NCBI GenBank assembly: GCA_947625975.1
Contig: CANQQL010000013.1
Coordinates: 1 to 33,918, forward strand
Length of the DNA: 33,918 nucleotides
From: an uncultured Bacilli bacterium
GTDB lineage: Bacteria > Bacillota_I > Bacilli_A > RFN20 > CAG-826
Direction of reading: 5' to 3'
Position numbers and translations under genes: made by a program. This document shows positions 1-8,334 of the stretch, piece by piece (position 1 is the stretch's first letter; every line of letters starts with the position of its first letter). The notes below the pieces were generated by a model. The model was not told the origin of the DNA. It ran no database searches and saw only the letters and a list, made by a program, of their open reading frames with translations.

Positions 1-10
1 ATTAAAAGTA

Positions 11-38
11 GAAAAACGCCTTTATTTAGGCTTTTTTT
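11..38 (+). terminator. Rho-independent terminator, end of an upstream transcript
   Basis: GCCT at 18-21 and AGGC at 28-31 form a short stem extended by A/T pairs, followed by seven T residues at 32-38. It would end a rightward transcript entering from left of the window. It reads almost as well on the other strand, so it may be bidirectional. Confidence 0.5.
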
Positions 39-212
39 CTTCTTTTCCTTTTCTCCAACTGTCAAAGATGAGATATTAACATAAATGTAAGTGCTTTATC
101 AACTCAAAACCCTCAAGATATTTCTTATATTTTTAAATTCATAAAAATATTATTATTTTTAAATTTTACATTCAGCGTAATTACTATACATATTTACTTT
201 TTAATTTGCATA
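39..212. other. AT-rich intergenic stretch with nothing recognised
   Basis: Very AT-rich spacer between two terminators. I see no convincing reading frame, RNA gene or promoter. Confidence 0.5.
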
Positions 213-244
213 TTAAAAAAGATGTAAACAATTTTGTCTACATC
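213..244 (-). terminator. Terminator of the RDD gene
   Basis: GATGTA at 221-226 pairs with TACATC at 239-244. The stem continues inward through one mismatch (ACA/TGT). On the minus strand the hairpin is followed by a run of six T, which is the right polarity to end the RDD transcript. Confidence 0.6.
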
Positions 245-279
245 AATTGGTATTAAAAACAAATTTACTATTAAAATAA

Positions 280-1260
280 TTATTTTTTATTTTCCGAATA
301 GTACTGATTTCTTTTTTCATCTATAACTGCAAATCTTTCTTCTTCATTATCCATGGCAGTATTAAACTCTTCGCGGTTTTTATATATTACCGAGTTCTTA
401 TCATCTATGACTCTCGTTACCGCACAATAATCGTGAAGTGCACAATTTTTCTTACTAAATATCATAAATGTAAAGGACACAAGCGGAATGAGCATATAAC
501 TCATTAATCCTAATAAAATGTTAATTGCAGAGAATGCTAAGAATCTCACAAAAATCTGTGATTTTTTAACCGCAAATCCTTCTTGATTGGTCAAAGCTAA
601 TTTGAATACCATTTTGCCAATTGTTTGTCCTTTTTTACTTATCATAGTCGGTAAAAGATAAACTAAAGCTAAACTAAGAGCTAAAGTAATATATGTAGAA
701 TAATTTTGAACATTTGAAACATATTTGTAAGGTTTTATAAATAATTCTGAAGTTTGTAAATCATTTAAAGCCTTGCTATAAATATATTGATTTATCAAAT
801 TAATTTGTTCTTCGTTGTCTTTATACTCATCTTTTAATATTAAATTATTTTCTTCATCAACATTTTCAACATAATTTTTAAGCTGCTCATCTTCAATAAT
901 AACCTCTTTAAAACTCTTTCCACTTGTTGAACAAGCGTGGACATTAGCATTCGCTACAGAGCAGTAATCATTATAATATTCAATCGATCGACTTAAATAG
1001 TCTTTTTCCTCTAAAGGATTGAGTTGATCTTTTTCCTCGTCATAAATTACAAGGTTAGAATCAGTATAATAAGAGATAAAAGTTTTGTAGTTAGTGTCAT
1101 AATCTTTTGCAATTGCCTTTGCAATTGGAAAAACAGCAAAACTTTGTAATAATAAAAATACAAATATAAGCACAAATATGTCTATAATGCCCGCAAAAGT
1201 TCGTTTAACCAATCCTGCATTTACAACAGGAACTACGCGTTCTTCTTTTGTTTCTTCCAT
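280..1260 (-). CDS. RDD family membrane protein
   Basis: Integral membrane protein of 326 residues, function unknown. Three hydrophobic segments are visible at about 22-46, 187-207 and 239-268. A long acidic hydrophilic stretch (about 50-183) lies between the first two. The family signature is present: an Arg followed by an Asp-containing first membrane segment (VKRTFAGIID), the GQTIGKMVFKL motif at about 211-221, and HDYCAVTRVI near 276-285 after the last segment. The start has a GGTGA ribosome site and a good vegetative promoter. It is transcribed divergently from the LysM gene and has its own terminator, so it is monocistronic. RDD proteins have been linked to ion or small-molecule transport, but nothing here indicates a substrate. 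Confidence 0.8.
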   Translation of the reverse strand: MEETKEERVVPVVNAGLVKRTFAGIIDIFVLIFVFLLLQSFAVFPIAKAIAKDYDTNYKTFISYYTDSNLVIYDEEKDQLNPLEEKDYLSRSIEYYNDYCSVANANVHACSTSGKSFKEVIIEDEQLKNYVENVDEENNLILKDEYKDNEEQINLINQYIYSKALNDLQTSELFIKPYKYVSNVQNYSTYITLALSLALVYLLPTMISKKGQTIGKMVFKLALTNQEGFAVKKSQIFVRFLAFSAINILLGLMSYMLIPLVSFTFMIFSKKNCALHDYCAVTRVIDDKNSVIYKNREEFNTAMDNEEERFAVIDEKRNQYYSENKK

Positions 1261-1283
1261 TTATTTCACCTACATTCAATACT

Positions 1284-1312
1284 ATTATAATTATAATTTG
1301 CTATAAACTCAA
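1284..1312 (-). promoter_or_regulatory. Vegetative promoter for the RDD gene
   Basis: On the minus strand: -35 TTGAGT (1312-1307), a 17-base spacer, -10 TATAAT (1289-1284). It is the best sigma-A match in this divergent intergenic region. Confidence 0.65.
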
Positions 1313-1315
1313 TTA

Positions 1316-1345
1316 GAATAAATTTGAGAATAAATCATATACAAT
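1316..1345 (+). promoter_or_regulatory. Candidate promoter for the LysM gene (sigma-A or sigma-E type)
   Basis: TATACAAT at 1338-1345 differs at one base from the sigma-E -10 consensus CATACAAT. GAATA at 1316-1320 is followed by AA and then 15 bases before it, which partly matches the sigma-E -35. The same bases also contain a sigma-A-like TACAAT without a clear -35. The sigma factor cannot be decided by eye. Confidence 0.3.
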
Positions 1346-1359
1346 AATAAGGTGAGAAA

Positions 1360-2010
1360 ATGAATAAAGAATCTAAAATCAAACTTTATGTTGTACAACC
1401 AAATGAAAATATTAACAGTATTTGTTCCAAAACACAAATGTCTAAAGAAGATCTTTTGAGATTAAATCCGATATTAAAAGTTTCCAGTCCACATGCTGGA
1501 CAGCCATTAAATATATTGATATACGAAAGAGATAGTAATGAAGAAGATTTTGAATTAGAATGCCCTGCACTTTTTATTAAACACGTTTACCTACTTAAGC
1601 AACTAATTTTATCTAAAATTTATGTGAAAGATTATCTCTATGCAAGCAATAAGCCATTACATGATAACAATGCTTATTTAGTAAAATGTGTAGAATTTCA
1701 TATAGATTTACCAAATAATTATAATTTTATTCAAATAATGGAAGAATTCCAAAATAATATTTTAGATTTCATAGATATTGTTGACCGAAAAGATCAAAAC
1801 GCTTTAAACAGTTATAAAAGTACCACAAAAGACTTAATGAATAGTTATGATCAATTAGAGATTAAAAATGTCGACTCTAAAGCAATTAATACTATAATGA
1901 AAAACTGGCAACTATATATTATTAAACTAATGGGAAATAAACCAGAAGAAGCAGAAAATATTTTTTCTAATATCGAGAAGCAATATCGCGATATTTCAAA
2001 TTTGTTTTAA
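1360..2010 (+). CDS. LysM-domain protein without signal peptide, possible spore-coat type protein
   Basis: Protein of 216 residues. The N-terminus (about 8-52) reads as a LysM peptidoglycan/chitin-binding repeat, with a YVVQPNENI start, a central LLRLNP and a terminal PLNILIYE strand. The rest is polar and mostly helical with no domain I recognise. No signal peptide or membrane segment precedes the LysM, so it should be made as a cytoplasmic protein. In Bacilli, LysM proteins lacking an export signal include spore morphogenetic proteins such as SafA (N-terminal LysM) and SpoVID (C-terminal LysM), which act in the mother cell. A coat role here is inference. Start supported by GGTGA 5 bases upstream. 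The gene stands alone and ends at a perfect bidirectional terminator. Confidence 0.65.
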   Translation: MNKESKIKLYVVQPNENINSICSKTQMSKEDLLRLNPILKVSSPHAGQPLNILIYERDSNEEDFELECPALFIKHVYLLKQLILSKIYVKDYLYASNKPLHDNNAYLVKCVEFHIDLPNNYNFIQIMEEFQNNILDFIDIVDRKDQNALNSYKSTTKDLMNSYDQLEIKNVDSKAINTIMKNWQLYIIKLMGNKPEEAENIFSNIEKQYRDISNLF

Positions 2011-2014
2011 CATA

Positions 2015-2041
2015 AAAAAGCTCGAATAACTCGAGCTTTTT
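2015..2041. terminator. Bidirectional terminator between the LysM gene and tuf
   Basis: A perfect 11-bp inverted repeat (2015-2025 and 2031-2041, outer A/T pairs around GCTCGA) with a 5-base loop. A and T tracts on both flanks let it end the LysM transcript rightward and the tuf transcript leftward. Confidence 0.85.
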
Positions 2042-2058
2042 AAATACTCCTATTAACT

Positions 2059-3243
2059 CTATTTAAGAATTTCGCTAACTGTACCAGCACCAACTGTACG
2101 TCCACCTTCACGAATGGAGAACTTAGTACCTTTTTCGATAGCAACTGGGTGAATAAGTTCAACAGTTAATGTTACGTTATCACCAGGCATAACCATCTCA
2201 ACGCCCGCTGGAAGTGTAATAACACCGGTAATATCAGTTGTACGGAAATAGAATTGTGGACGATAATTTGTTAAGAAAGCAGTATGACGTCCACCTTCTT
2301 CTTTTGTTAATACATAAACTGACGCAACGAATTTAGTATGTGGAGTAACAGAACCAGGTTTTGCTACAACTTGACCACGAACAACTTCATCACGGTTTAC
2401 ACCACGAAGTAAAATACCAACGTTGTCACCTGCTTCAGCAAAATCTAATAATTTACGGAACATTTCGATACCTGTTACGACAGATTTCTTTGTATCCTTA
2501 ATACCAACAATTTCAACTTCATCATTGAGTTTTAACATACCACGTTCAACTCTACCAGTGACAACTGTTCCACGACCTGTAATGGTAAGAACATCTTCAA
2601 TTGGAAGTAAGAATGGTAAATCATTGGAACGAACTGGATCTGGAATATAAGAATCAACTGCATCCATTAATTCTAAAATTGCTTTCTCTGCTTCTGGATC
2701 ACCATCTAAAGCAAGTCTTGCAGAGCCACGAATGATAGGTGTTTCATCACCTGGGAATCCGTAGGAATTTAATAAATCACGGACATCCATTTCAACAAGG
2801 TCGATTAATTCTGGATCATCAACTAAATCAGTTTTGTTTAAAAATACAACAATGTATGGAACACCAACTTGACGAGCAAGTAAAATGTGTTCACGTGTTT
2901 GAGGCATAACGCCGTCTGTAGCTGCAACAACTAAGATTGCACCATCCATTTGAGCAGCACCTGTAATCATATTTTTTACATAGTCTGCGTGACCCGGACA
3001 GTCAACGTGTGCATAGTGACGTTTGTCGGTTGTGTACTCAATATGTGCGGTATTAATTGTTATACCACGAGCCTTTTCTTCTGGTGCAGCATCGATTTGA
3101 TCATATGCTGTAGCCTTTGCACCACCTTTTTTTGCTAAAACATTGGTGATGGCCGCAGTTAATGTAGTTTTACCATGGTCAACATGACCAATAGTACCAA
3201 TATTAACGTGGACTTTACTTCTATCAAATTTTTCCTTTGCCAT
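2059..3243 (-). CDS. tuf: Elongation factor Tu
   Basis: GTPase that delivers aminoacyl-tRNA to the ribosomal A site. The 394-residue length is normal for bacterial EF-Tu. G1 GHVDHGKT is near residue 19, switch I carries RGITI, G3 is DCPGHADY, and G4 is NKTD. Domain 2 and 3 motifs ([13 protein letters not shown], the terminal [12 protein letters not shown]) are intact. A GGAGG ribosome site lies 9 bases before the ATG. It is downstream of fusA but has its own promoter in the 91-base gap, so it can be transcribed both with the str operon and alone. It ends at the shared bidirectional terminator. Confidence 0.98.
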   Translation of the reverse strand: MAKEKFDRSKVHVNIGTIGHVDHGKTTLTAAITNVLAKKGGAKATAYDQIDAAPEEKARGITINTAHIEYTTDKRHYAHVDCPGHADYVKNMITGAAQMDGAILVVAATDGVMPQTREHILLARQVGVPYIVVFLNKTDLVDDPELIDLVEMDVRDLLNSYGFPGDETPIIRGSARLALDGDPEAEKAILELMDAVDSYIPDPVRSNDLPFLLPIEDVLTITGRGTVVTGRVERGMLKLNDEVEIVGIKDTKKSVVTGIEMFRKLLDFAEAGDNVGILLRGVNRDEVVRGQVVAKPGSVTPHTKFVASVYVLTKEEGGRHTAFLTNYRPQFYFRTTDITGVITLPAGVEMVMPGDNVTLTVELIHPVAIEKGTKFSIREGGRTVGAGTVSEILK

Positions 3244-3285
3244 TTGAAATTCCTCCTTTATTTTCTAAAATTTCTCATTGAATTC

Positions 3286-3314
3286 ATAATATAGCAAGTT
3301 TATTTTAAAATCAA
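3286..3314 (-). promoter_or_regulatory. Promoter for tuf
   Basis: On the minus strand: -35 TTGATT (3314-3309), 17-base spacer, -10 TATTAT (3291-3286), giving a leader of about 35 bases before the GGAGG site. Confidence 0.6.
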
Positions 3315-3334
3315 TATTTTAAATTGATATTTAA

Positions 3335-5413
3335 TTATCTATTAGACATTCCACTCTTTTTAATGATTTCGTCGGCAACAAAGCGTGGGCATTCTTCAAA
3401 ATGATCAAATTGCATAGAATAATTTCCGCGACCTTGTGTAAATGAACGTAAATCTGTAACATAACCAAACATCGTTGCAAGTGGGATGAAAGCATCTATT
3501 ATTTGGGCATTAGCACGTTGATTCATACCTTCAATAGTGCCACGACGTTTTGTAATATCCCCCATTACATCTCCCATGTATTCTTGAGGTACCGTAATCT
3601 CAACTTTCATAATAGGTTCAAGTATTACAGGATTACATTTTTTGGCAGCCTCTTTAAGAGCCATAGATGCAGCAATCTTATAAGCAGCCTCTGATGAGTC
3701 AACATCATGGTAAGAACCATCAAATAAGGTAGCCTTGATATCCACAACTGGGAATCCGGCAATTAATCCACGATTTAAAGAATCTCTTAATCCATCTTCG
3801 GTTGGCTTAATGTATTCACGAGGAACTGTACCACCAACGATAGCATCAACAAATTCAAAACCTTTACCTGGATTTGGTTCAAATTTAATCCATACATGAC
3901 CATATTGTCCACGACCACCAGATTGTTTAATATATTTACCTTCACAATCAGCAGTTGCTTTTATTGTTTCACGATAGTTAACTTGTGGCGCGCCAACATT
4001 ACATTGAACCCCAAATTCTCTTTTTAAACGATCAACAATAATATCTAAATGCAATTCACCAACACCAGCAATAATTGTTTGACCTGTTTCGGTGTTTGTA
4101 TGAACTTTAAAGGTTGGATCTTCTTCTGCCAATTTTATCAAAGCGAGAGTCATTTTGTCTTGATCAGCTTTTGATTTTGGTTCGATTGCTTCTTCAATAA
4201 CTGGTTCTGGGAACTCCATTTTCTCTAAGATGACATCTAATTTTTCATCACAAAGAGTATCACCTGTTGTCGTATTCTTTAAACCTATCATTGCTGCAAT
4301 TTCACCAGCGTGAACTTCTTCAACCTCTTGACGATGATTAGAATGCATTAAAACCAAACGTCCAACTCTTTCTTTTACTCCTTTAGTCGAGTTTAAAACA
4401 TAGCTACCAGATTTTACAACACCAGTATAAACTCTGAAATATGCTAAACGTCCGACGAATGGATCGGTAGCAATTTTAAAGGCAAGAGCCGCTAAAGGTG
4501 CATTGTCATCTGGAATACATTTGTATTCGCTACCATCTGGTAATGTACCAACTGCAGGTGGAATATCAAGTGGACTTGGTAAATAATCAATAACAGCATC
4601 AAGTAGCATTTGAATACCTTTATTTTTATAAGCAGATCCTGCTAAGACTGGGAAAAATTCACCAGTTAAAACAGCTTTACGAATAGTATTTTTAATCAAG
4701 TCTACAGGTACATCTTCACCTTCAAGAACTAACATCATCACATCATCATCAAAAGCAGCTAATTTTTCTAATAAAACTGCACGCAATTCTTCAACTTTAG
4801 CTTTATATTCTTCTGGAATATCAATTAATGTTGGTTCAACTGACTTATCATTTGTATAGTGCCAAGCTTTTTTCTCAACAATATCAATAACCCCACTTAA
4901 ACTAGATTCAATTCCAATAGGGTATTGAATAGCAGCGGCATTAGCACCTAAACGTGTATGTAAAGTTTCAACACACATATCAAAATCAGCACCAATAGCA
5001 TCTAATTTATTAACAAAGACTATACGTGGAACACCATACTTAGTGCCTTGTCTCCAAACAGTTTCAGTTTGTGGTTCAACACCATTCTTACCATCAAGAA
5101 CAGTGACAGCACCATCTAATACACGTAGTGAACGTTCAACTTCCACAGTAAAATCGACGTGTCCCGGAGTGTCAATAACATTAATTCGGTTACCTTTCCA
5201 AAATGCTGTTGTTGCAGCAGAAGTAATGGTTATACCTCTTTCTTGTTCTTGAACCATCCAGTCCATTGTAGCCGCACCATCATGAACTTCACCAATTTTA
5301 TGAATTTTACCAGTATAGAACAAAATACGTTCTGTAGTAGTAGTTTTACCAGCATCAATATGGGCCATAATACCAATATTACGGGTATGAGCTAAATCAT
5401 ATTCACGAGCCAT
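3335..5413 (-). CDS. fusA: Elongation factor G
   Basis: Translocase GTPase of 692 residues. G1 is [12 protein letters not shown] near residue 18; [11 protein letters not shown] (switch I), DTPGHVDF and NKLDAIGAD follow, then domains II-V with the conserved [11 protein letters not shown] and the C-terminal domain V region. I chose the ATG at 5413, preceded by AGGAGG, rather than the in-frame TTG two codons upstream. The gene follows rpsG by 14 bases in the order rpsL-rpsG-fusA. Confidence 0.98.
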   Translation of the reverse strand: MAREYDLAHTRNIGIMAHIDAGKTTTTERILFYTGKIHKIGEVHDGAATMDWMVQEQERGITITSAATTAFWKGNRINVIDTPGHVDFTVEVERSLRVLDGAVTVLDGKNGVEPQTETVWRQGTKYGVPRIVFVNKLDAIGADFDMCVETLHTRLGANAAAIQYPIGIESSLSGVIDIVEKKAWHYTNDKSVEPTLIDIPEEYKAKVEELRAVLLEKLAAFDDDVMMLVLEGEDVPVDLIKNTIRKAVLTGEFFPVLAGSAYKNKGIQMLLDAVIDYLPSPLDIPPAVGTLPDGSEYKCIPDDNAPLAALAFKIATDPFVGRLAYFRVYTGVVKSGSYVLNSTKGVKERVGRLVLMHSNHRQEVEEVHAGEIAAMIGLKNTTTGDTLCDEKLDVILEKMEFPEPVIEEAIEPKSKADQDKMTLALIKLAEEDPTFKVHTNTETGQTIIAGVGELHLDIIVDRLKREFGVQCNVGAPQVNYRETIKATADCEGKYIKQSGGRGQYGHVWIKFEPNPGKGFEFVDAIVGGTVPREYIKPTEDGLRDSLNRGLIAGFPVVDIKATLFDGSYHDVDSSEAAYKIAASMALKEAAKKCNPVILEPIMKVEITVPQEYMGDVMGDITKRRGTIEGMNQRANAQIIDAFIPLATMFGYVTDLRSFTQGRGNYSMQFDHFEECPRFVADEIIKKSGMSNR

Positions 5414-5427
5414 AAACAAACCTCCTA

Positions 5428-5898
5428 CTACCAGCGATAATGTGCATAAGCTTTATTAGCTTCTGCCATTTTATGAGTATCTTCACGTTTCTTTACTGAT
5501 GCTCCTGTGCCATTAGCGGCATCAATAATCTCATTACAGAGTTTTTCTTCCATAGTTTTTTCGTTTCTTAAACGAGCATAAGTTACTAACCAACGAAGAC
5601 CTAATGTAATTTTACGATCAGGTGCAACTTCGATTGGAACTTGATAGTTAGCTGCGCCAATACGACGAACTTTTAATTCGTGTTCTGGCATAATGTTATT
5701 AATTGCTGTAGCGAAAACATCCATCGCAGGCTTTTCAGTCTTGGCTTCAATTTTCTTAAAAGCATTATATAAAATAGTTTGAGCAGTTCCTCTCTTACCA
5801 TCTACCATAATTTTATTAATTAATCGTGTTACTAATTTTGAATTATAAATTGGATCTGGTAACACATCGCGTTTTGCAACGCTTCCCTTACGTGGCAT
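5428..5898 (-). CDS. rpsG: Ribosomal protein S7
   Basis: Small-subunit protein of 156 residues that binds the 3' domain of 16S rRNA and nucleates assembly of the head. The [21 protein letters not shown] start, GGANYQVP-like region ([12 protein letters not shown]) and the AHYRW C-terminus are typical of S7. The start has a strong GGAGG site. A perfect inverted repeat sits directly before that site and could be a translational operator, since S7 regulates its operon from the rpsL-rpsG interval in E. coli. Confidence 0.98.
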   Translation of the reverse strand: MPRKGSVAKRDVLPDPIYNSKLVTRLINKIMVDGKRGTAQTILYNAFKKIEAKTEKPAMDVFATAINNIMPEHELKVRRIGAANYQVPIEVAPDRKITLGLRWLVTYARLRNEKTMEEKLCNEIIDAANGTGASVKKREDTHKMAEANKAYAHYRW

Positions 5899-5916
5899 AT
5901 AATTTTTCCTCCTTCC

Positions 5917-5941
5917 TTAAACAATTTATATACTTGTTTAA
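5917..5941 (-). promoter_or_regulatory. Inverted repeat in the rpsL-rpsG gap, possible S7 operator
   Basis: TTAAACAA (minus strand 5941-5934) pairs perfectly with TTGTTTAA (5924-5917) around a 9-base loop. The hairpin ends right before the rpsG ribosome-binding site. The position recalls the S7 repressor site of E. coli, but the stem is all A/T apart from one G/C pair, so it may only be a processing or spacer hairpin. Confidence 0.35.
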
Positions 5942-5944
5942 TCA

Positions 5945-6364
5945 TTATTTGCTTTCCTTAGGTTTTTTTGTTCCGTATAACGAACGTGATTGACGACGTT
6001 TTTCAATACCTGCACAATCTAATGTTCCACGGATAATATGGTAACGAACACCTGGCAAGTCTTTAACACGGCCTCCACGAATCATGACAGTTGAGTGTTC
6101 TTGTAAGTTATGACCTTCACCACCGATATAAGCAGTGACTTCATAGCCATTAGACAAGCGAACACGAGCATATTTACGTAAAGCTGAATTAGGCTTTTTA
6201 GGAGTCATTGTACCTACACGAGTACAAACACCACGTTTTTGTGCTGCATTTTGAGATGTCTCTTTTTTTCTAAGCGAGTTAAATCTCTTATTCAATGCAG
6301 GAGCCTTGGATTTAAATGTAGTTTTGCTACGACCATTACGTACTAATTGATTAATTGTTGGCAT
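5945..6364 (-). CDS. rpsL: Ribosomal protein S12
   Basis: Decoding-centre protein of the small subunit, 139 residues. [12 protein letters not shown] start, [17 protein letters not shown] (site of streptomycin-resistance changes) and [11 protein letters not shown] are all intact. The N-terminal insert of about 15 residues before TPKKPNS is usual for Gram-positive S12. Ribosome site AAAGGAG at 6380-6374. The ATG overlaps by one base (TAATG) the stop of a 31-codon upstream frame starting at the likely transcription start. First gene of the str operon. Confidence 0.98.
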   Translation of the reverse strand: MPTINQLVRNGRSKTTFKSKAPALNKRFNSLRKKETSQNAAQKRGVCTRVGTMTPKKPNSALRKYARVRLSNGYEVTAYIGGEGHNLQEHSTVMIRGGRVKDLPGVRYHIIRGTLDCAGIEKRRQSRSLYGTKKPKESK

Positions 6365-6459
6365 TAGTATGTTCTCCTTTCAATATTTTCCACAAAGCAC
6401 ACAATTCCAGGAGTACCATCTTTATCATTTAAAAAATGACCAACTGGCCTTATGCACAT
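6364..6459 (-). CDS. Possible leader peptide upstream of rpsL (31 codons)
   Basis: An ATG at 6459 opens a 31-codon frame that ends in TAA at 6366-6364, sharing its last base with the rpsL ATG. The peptide begins MCIRPVGH and ends VENIERRTY. The ATG lies 8 bases after the -10 element, so it would sit at or within one or two bases of the 5' end, i.e. leaderless. No ribosome site is possible. I do not recognise the peptide. A frame this long arises by chance perhaps once in a dozen tries in DNA this AT-rich, so it may be an untranslated leader. Confidence 0.3.
   Translation of the reverse strand: MCIRPVGHFLNDKDGTPGIVCFVENIERRTY
6409..6439 (-). promoter_or_regulatory. Structured leader of the str operon
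   Basis: On the minus strand TCATTT/AAATGA (6439-6425) forms a perfect 6-bp hairpin. Further down CTCCT (6413-6409) is complementary to the AGGAG of the rpsL ribosome site (6378-6374), so alternative pairings could mask that site. Both are read by eye only. Confidence 0.3.
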
Positions 6460-6467
6460 GCGTAGTA

Positions 6468-6497
6468 AGTATACAATAATCTTATTTATCAAGTCAA
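6468..6497 (-). promoter_or_regulatory. Promoter of the str operon (rpsL-rpsG-fusA)
   Basis: On the minus strand: -35 TTGACT (6497-6492), 18-base spacer, -10 TATACT (6473-6468). It is the strongest promoter match in the 342-base gap between rpsL and the metalloprotease gene. Confidence 0.65.
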
Positions 6498-6706
6498 CAC
6501 ATTTTTTTATTTTTGACATTGGTAACTAATTGAAAGCAAATGCAAAAAAGCTCAATAGAATTGTTACGATATAAAGATAAACAATTCCAGCAAAATTGAT
6601 AATTTATCTATAATTTTTTAATTATACATATTAGTATCTTTGTCACCTAATGTTTTAAATAAATATAAAAAATAGTTAACTTTTGAAGTTCGAACAAAAG
6701 ACTGCA
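6498..6706. other. Intergenic region downstream of the metalloprotease gene
   Basis: AT-rich, no gene seen. Near 6678-6700, CTTTTG and CAAAAG form an inverted repeat around a GTTCGAAC core. Read leftward it is followed by a T-rich tract, so it may be a weak terminator for the metalloprotease gene. Confidence 0.35.
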
Positions 6707-8218
6707 TTAAAGATTAGCGTTTTTTGTAATCTGCAATGTTGCCTGCTCATTATTAAGATCTTGAATAGTAACTGTGTAGAGCAACTCGCTTCCACTATTA
6801 AATACAAAGCTTACCAGTTTATCACCTTTTTGTAGCAAACTATCATCACTATAAAGAGCACCAACTTTTAAATATTCTTGGCCTCTTCTATCAATTACCT
6901 CTATTAATGGTATTCCATTTTTTGAATTAGACAACGTATTTGAATGAGCAATTTTACGATAATATTTTTGTCCTATTTCATCAAATTCCAACAATTTTTC
7001 TTCTAATCCTTCATCATCAAGATAACCAATAAAAGGGGAAGAACTATAAGTCATAAAATAAGCAACTCGAGCGTCAACATGATACATTTTTATACCAGCT
7101 TTTTTCATGAGAGAAAATTCGTTTTCCCCATCACTATATTTTAATCTGCTATCATTACGATTAACTCCTTGTGGAGTGTATAACTCAATTAATAAATATT
7201 CATCCATTGCGGAGCCGTTCCAATTTTCAGTGGGAATTAGGATACAATCTCCATTTAAATAAGATGGCTTAATAGTTATTTCAGCACTATCAGTTACTAC
7301 ATAAGGACATGTCCAATTTAATAGCATTTTCGAGAAAACATTATGATCACCAATATTGTAATCCATCATATCCATACCACCCATAGGTCGGAATATTTGC
7401 GCATCATCTGTAGAATAATAGTCAGAAAGTCCTAATAAATGACCCGTTTCATGAATATAAGTGTGGGCATCTACTTTGCTAAGTTTATTATTTGCATTCA
7501 TAAAGCTATAACTTGCCCAAAAATAAGATCTTGGTTCGGGATTTTCTAAATTTGGAGTATTTGCCACCGAAGATTCATAAGCCCAAAAACTCGTGTTTTT
7601 TTCTTCGAATTCAGTTGCGTATATTAAAGCAACTCCATCGATAAACCCATCACTATTAGTGTCAAAATCTTTTATATCATTATTATTTAATTTGTAATAA
7701 TTCACTGCATTCTGGACTATTTCATCAACCAAATTACGATTTTCATCAATATCTTCAACGTTATAGTTAGAATGGTACCAATCCGCTACTTTGCCACGAA
7801 TATGCAATTTCCCAAAACTAGCGGTATTATAATATGATGCCACAGAATAAAATGTATTTTTCTTGTCTATTCCAAAAAAAGCATTACTGATTTGTGCGCG
7901 AGTTGTCTCGCAACCAAACTTTAAAGAAGAACAAACTTTATTAGAAAAATCAACAGGAATAACTAGCAAACGCTGTTCTCCAAGCGATGGCATAACAAAT
8001 TGTTTTTGTTTGTTGTTGTAAGGCCAATCTTTTAAAATTTCAGCATAATCCAATTTTAACGAGTCAGGTTTATAAAAACCCTCTCCCTCTATAGTCTCAA
8101 AATCATTATTGTTGGAAGAATAGTCAGTAAATTCTTCAAAAACATTTCCAAAAGAGGATGAACAACTGGTTAATAAAAAAGGAAATATAAAAATCAAAAT
8201 GTATAATATTTTTTTCAT
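6707..8218 (-). CDS. M6-type metalloprotease, membrane-anchored lipoprotein
   Basis: Secreted zinc protease of 503 residues related to the M6 (immune inhibitor A-like) family. The first 19 residues are a lipoprotein signal with lipobox LTSC, so the mature protein should be lipid-anchored at Cys19 on the outer face. The catalytic motif is HETGHLLGLSD: His256, Glu257, His260 and third ligand Asp266. It is followed by GGMDMMDYNIGDHN, typical of M6, which supplies the Met-turn. Before it, DTNSDGFID at 186-194 looks like an EF-hand-type calcium loop. The C-terminal 150 residues look like a beta-rich domain I cannot name. Ribosome site GGAGG. It stands alone between the str operon and the aminopeptidase gene, with no partner that reveals a substrate. 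Roles could be protein scavenging or host or competitor protein degradation. Confidence 0.85.
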   Translation of the reverse strand: MKKILYILIFIFPFLLTSCSSSFGNVFEEFTDYSSNNNDFETIEGEGFYKPDSLKLDYAEILKDWPYNNKQKQFVMPSLGEQRLLVIPVDFSNKVCSSLKFGCETTRAQISNAFFGIDKKNTFYSVASYYNTASFGKLHIRGKVADWYHSNYNVEDIDENRNLVDEIVQNAVNYYKLNNNDIKDFDTNSDGFIDGVALIYATEFEEKNTSFWAYESSVANTPNLENPEPRSYFWASYSFMNANNKLSKVDAHTYIHETGHLLGLSDYYSTDDAQIFRPMGGMDMMDYNIGDHNVFSKMLLNWTCPYVVTDSAEITIKPSYLNGDCILIPTENWNGSAMDEYLLIELYTPQGVNRNDSRLKYSDGENEFSLMKKAGIKMYHVDARVAYFMTYSSSPFIGYLDDEGLEEKLLEFDEIGQKYYRKIAHSNTLSNSKNGIPLIEVIDRRGQEYLKVGALYSDDSLLQKGDKLVSFVFNSGSELLYTVTIQDLNNEQATLQITKNANL

Positions 8219-8257
8219 AATTGCCTCCTTTTTTATTTATATAATAAAAGTATCATA

Positions 8258-8283
8258 GTTCTGTTTTTTTTTAAAGACAGAAC
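8258..8283. promoter_or_regulatory. Perfect inverted repeat upstream of the metalloprotease gene, possible operator
   Basis: GTTCTGT (8258-8264) and ACAGAAC (8277-8283) with a 12-base spacer lie about 40 bases before the metalloprotease start. A TATGAT (-10-like) abuts the repeat at 8256-8251. Neither side has the T-run of a terminator, so a repressor or activator site is more likely. No regulator is identified. Confidence 0.35.
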
Positions 8284-8334
8284 ATTTTCGGTATGAATAT
8301 GAAATAATGATTTAAAGCTTCATATTTTTATAAT

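Noticed and set aside
2423-3138. Open frames on the plus strand within tuf
   Set aside because: They are antisense to a fully conserved EF-Tu gene and have no ribosome sites or recognisable motifs.
8258-8283. The GTTCTGT/ACAGAAC repeat as terminator of the aminopeptidase gene
   Set aside because: No T-run follows on the minus strand, and the loop rather than the tail is T-rich.
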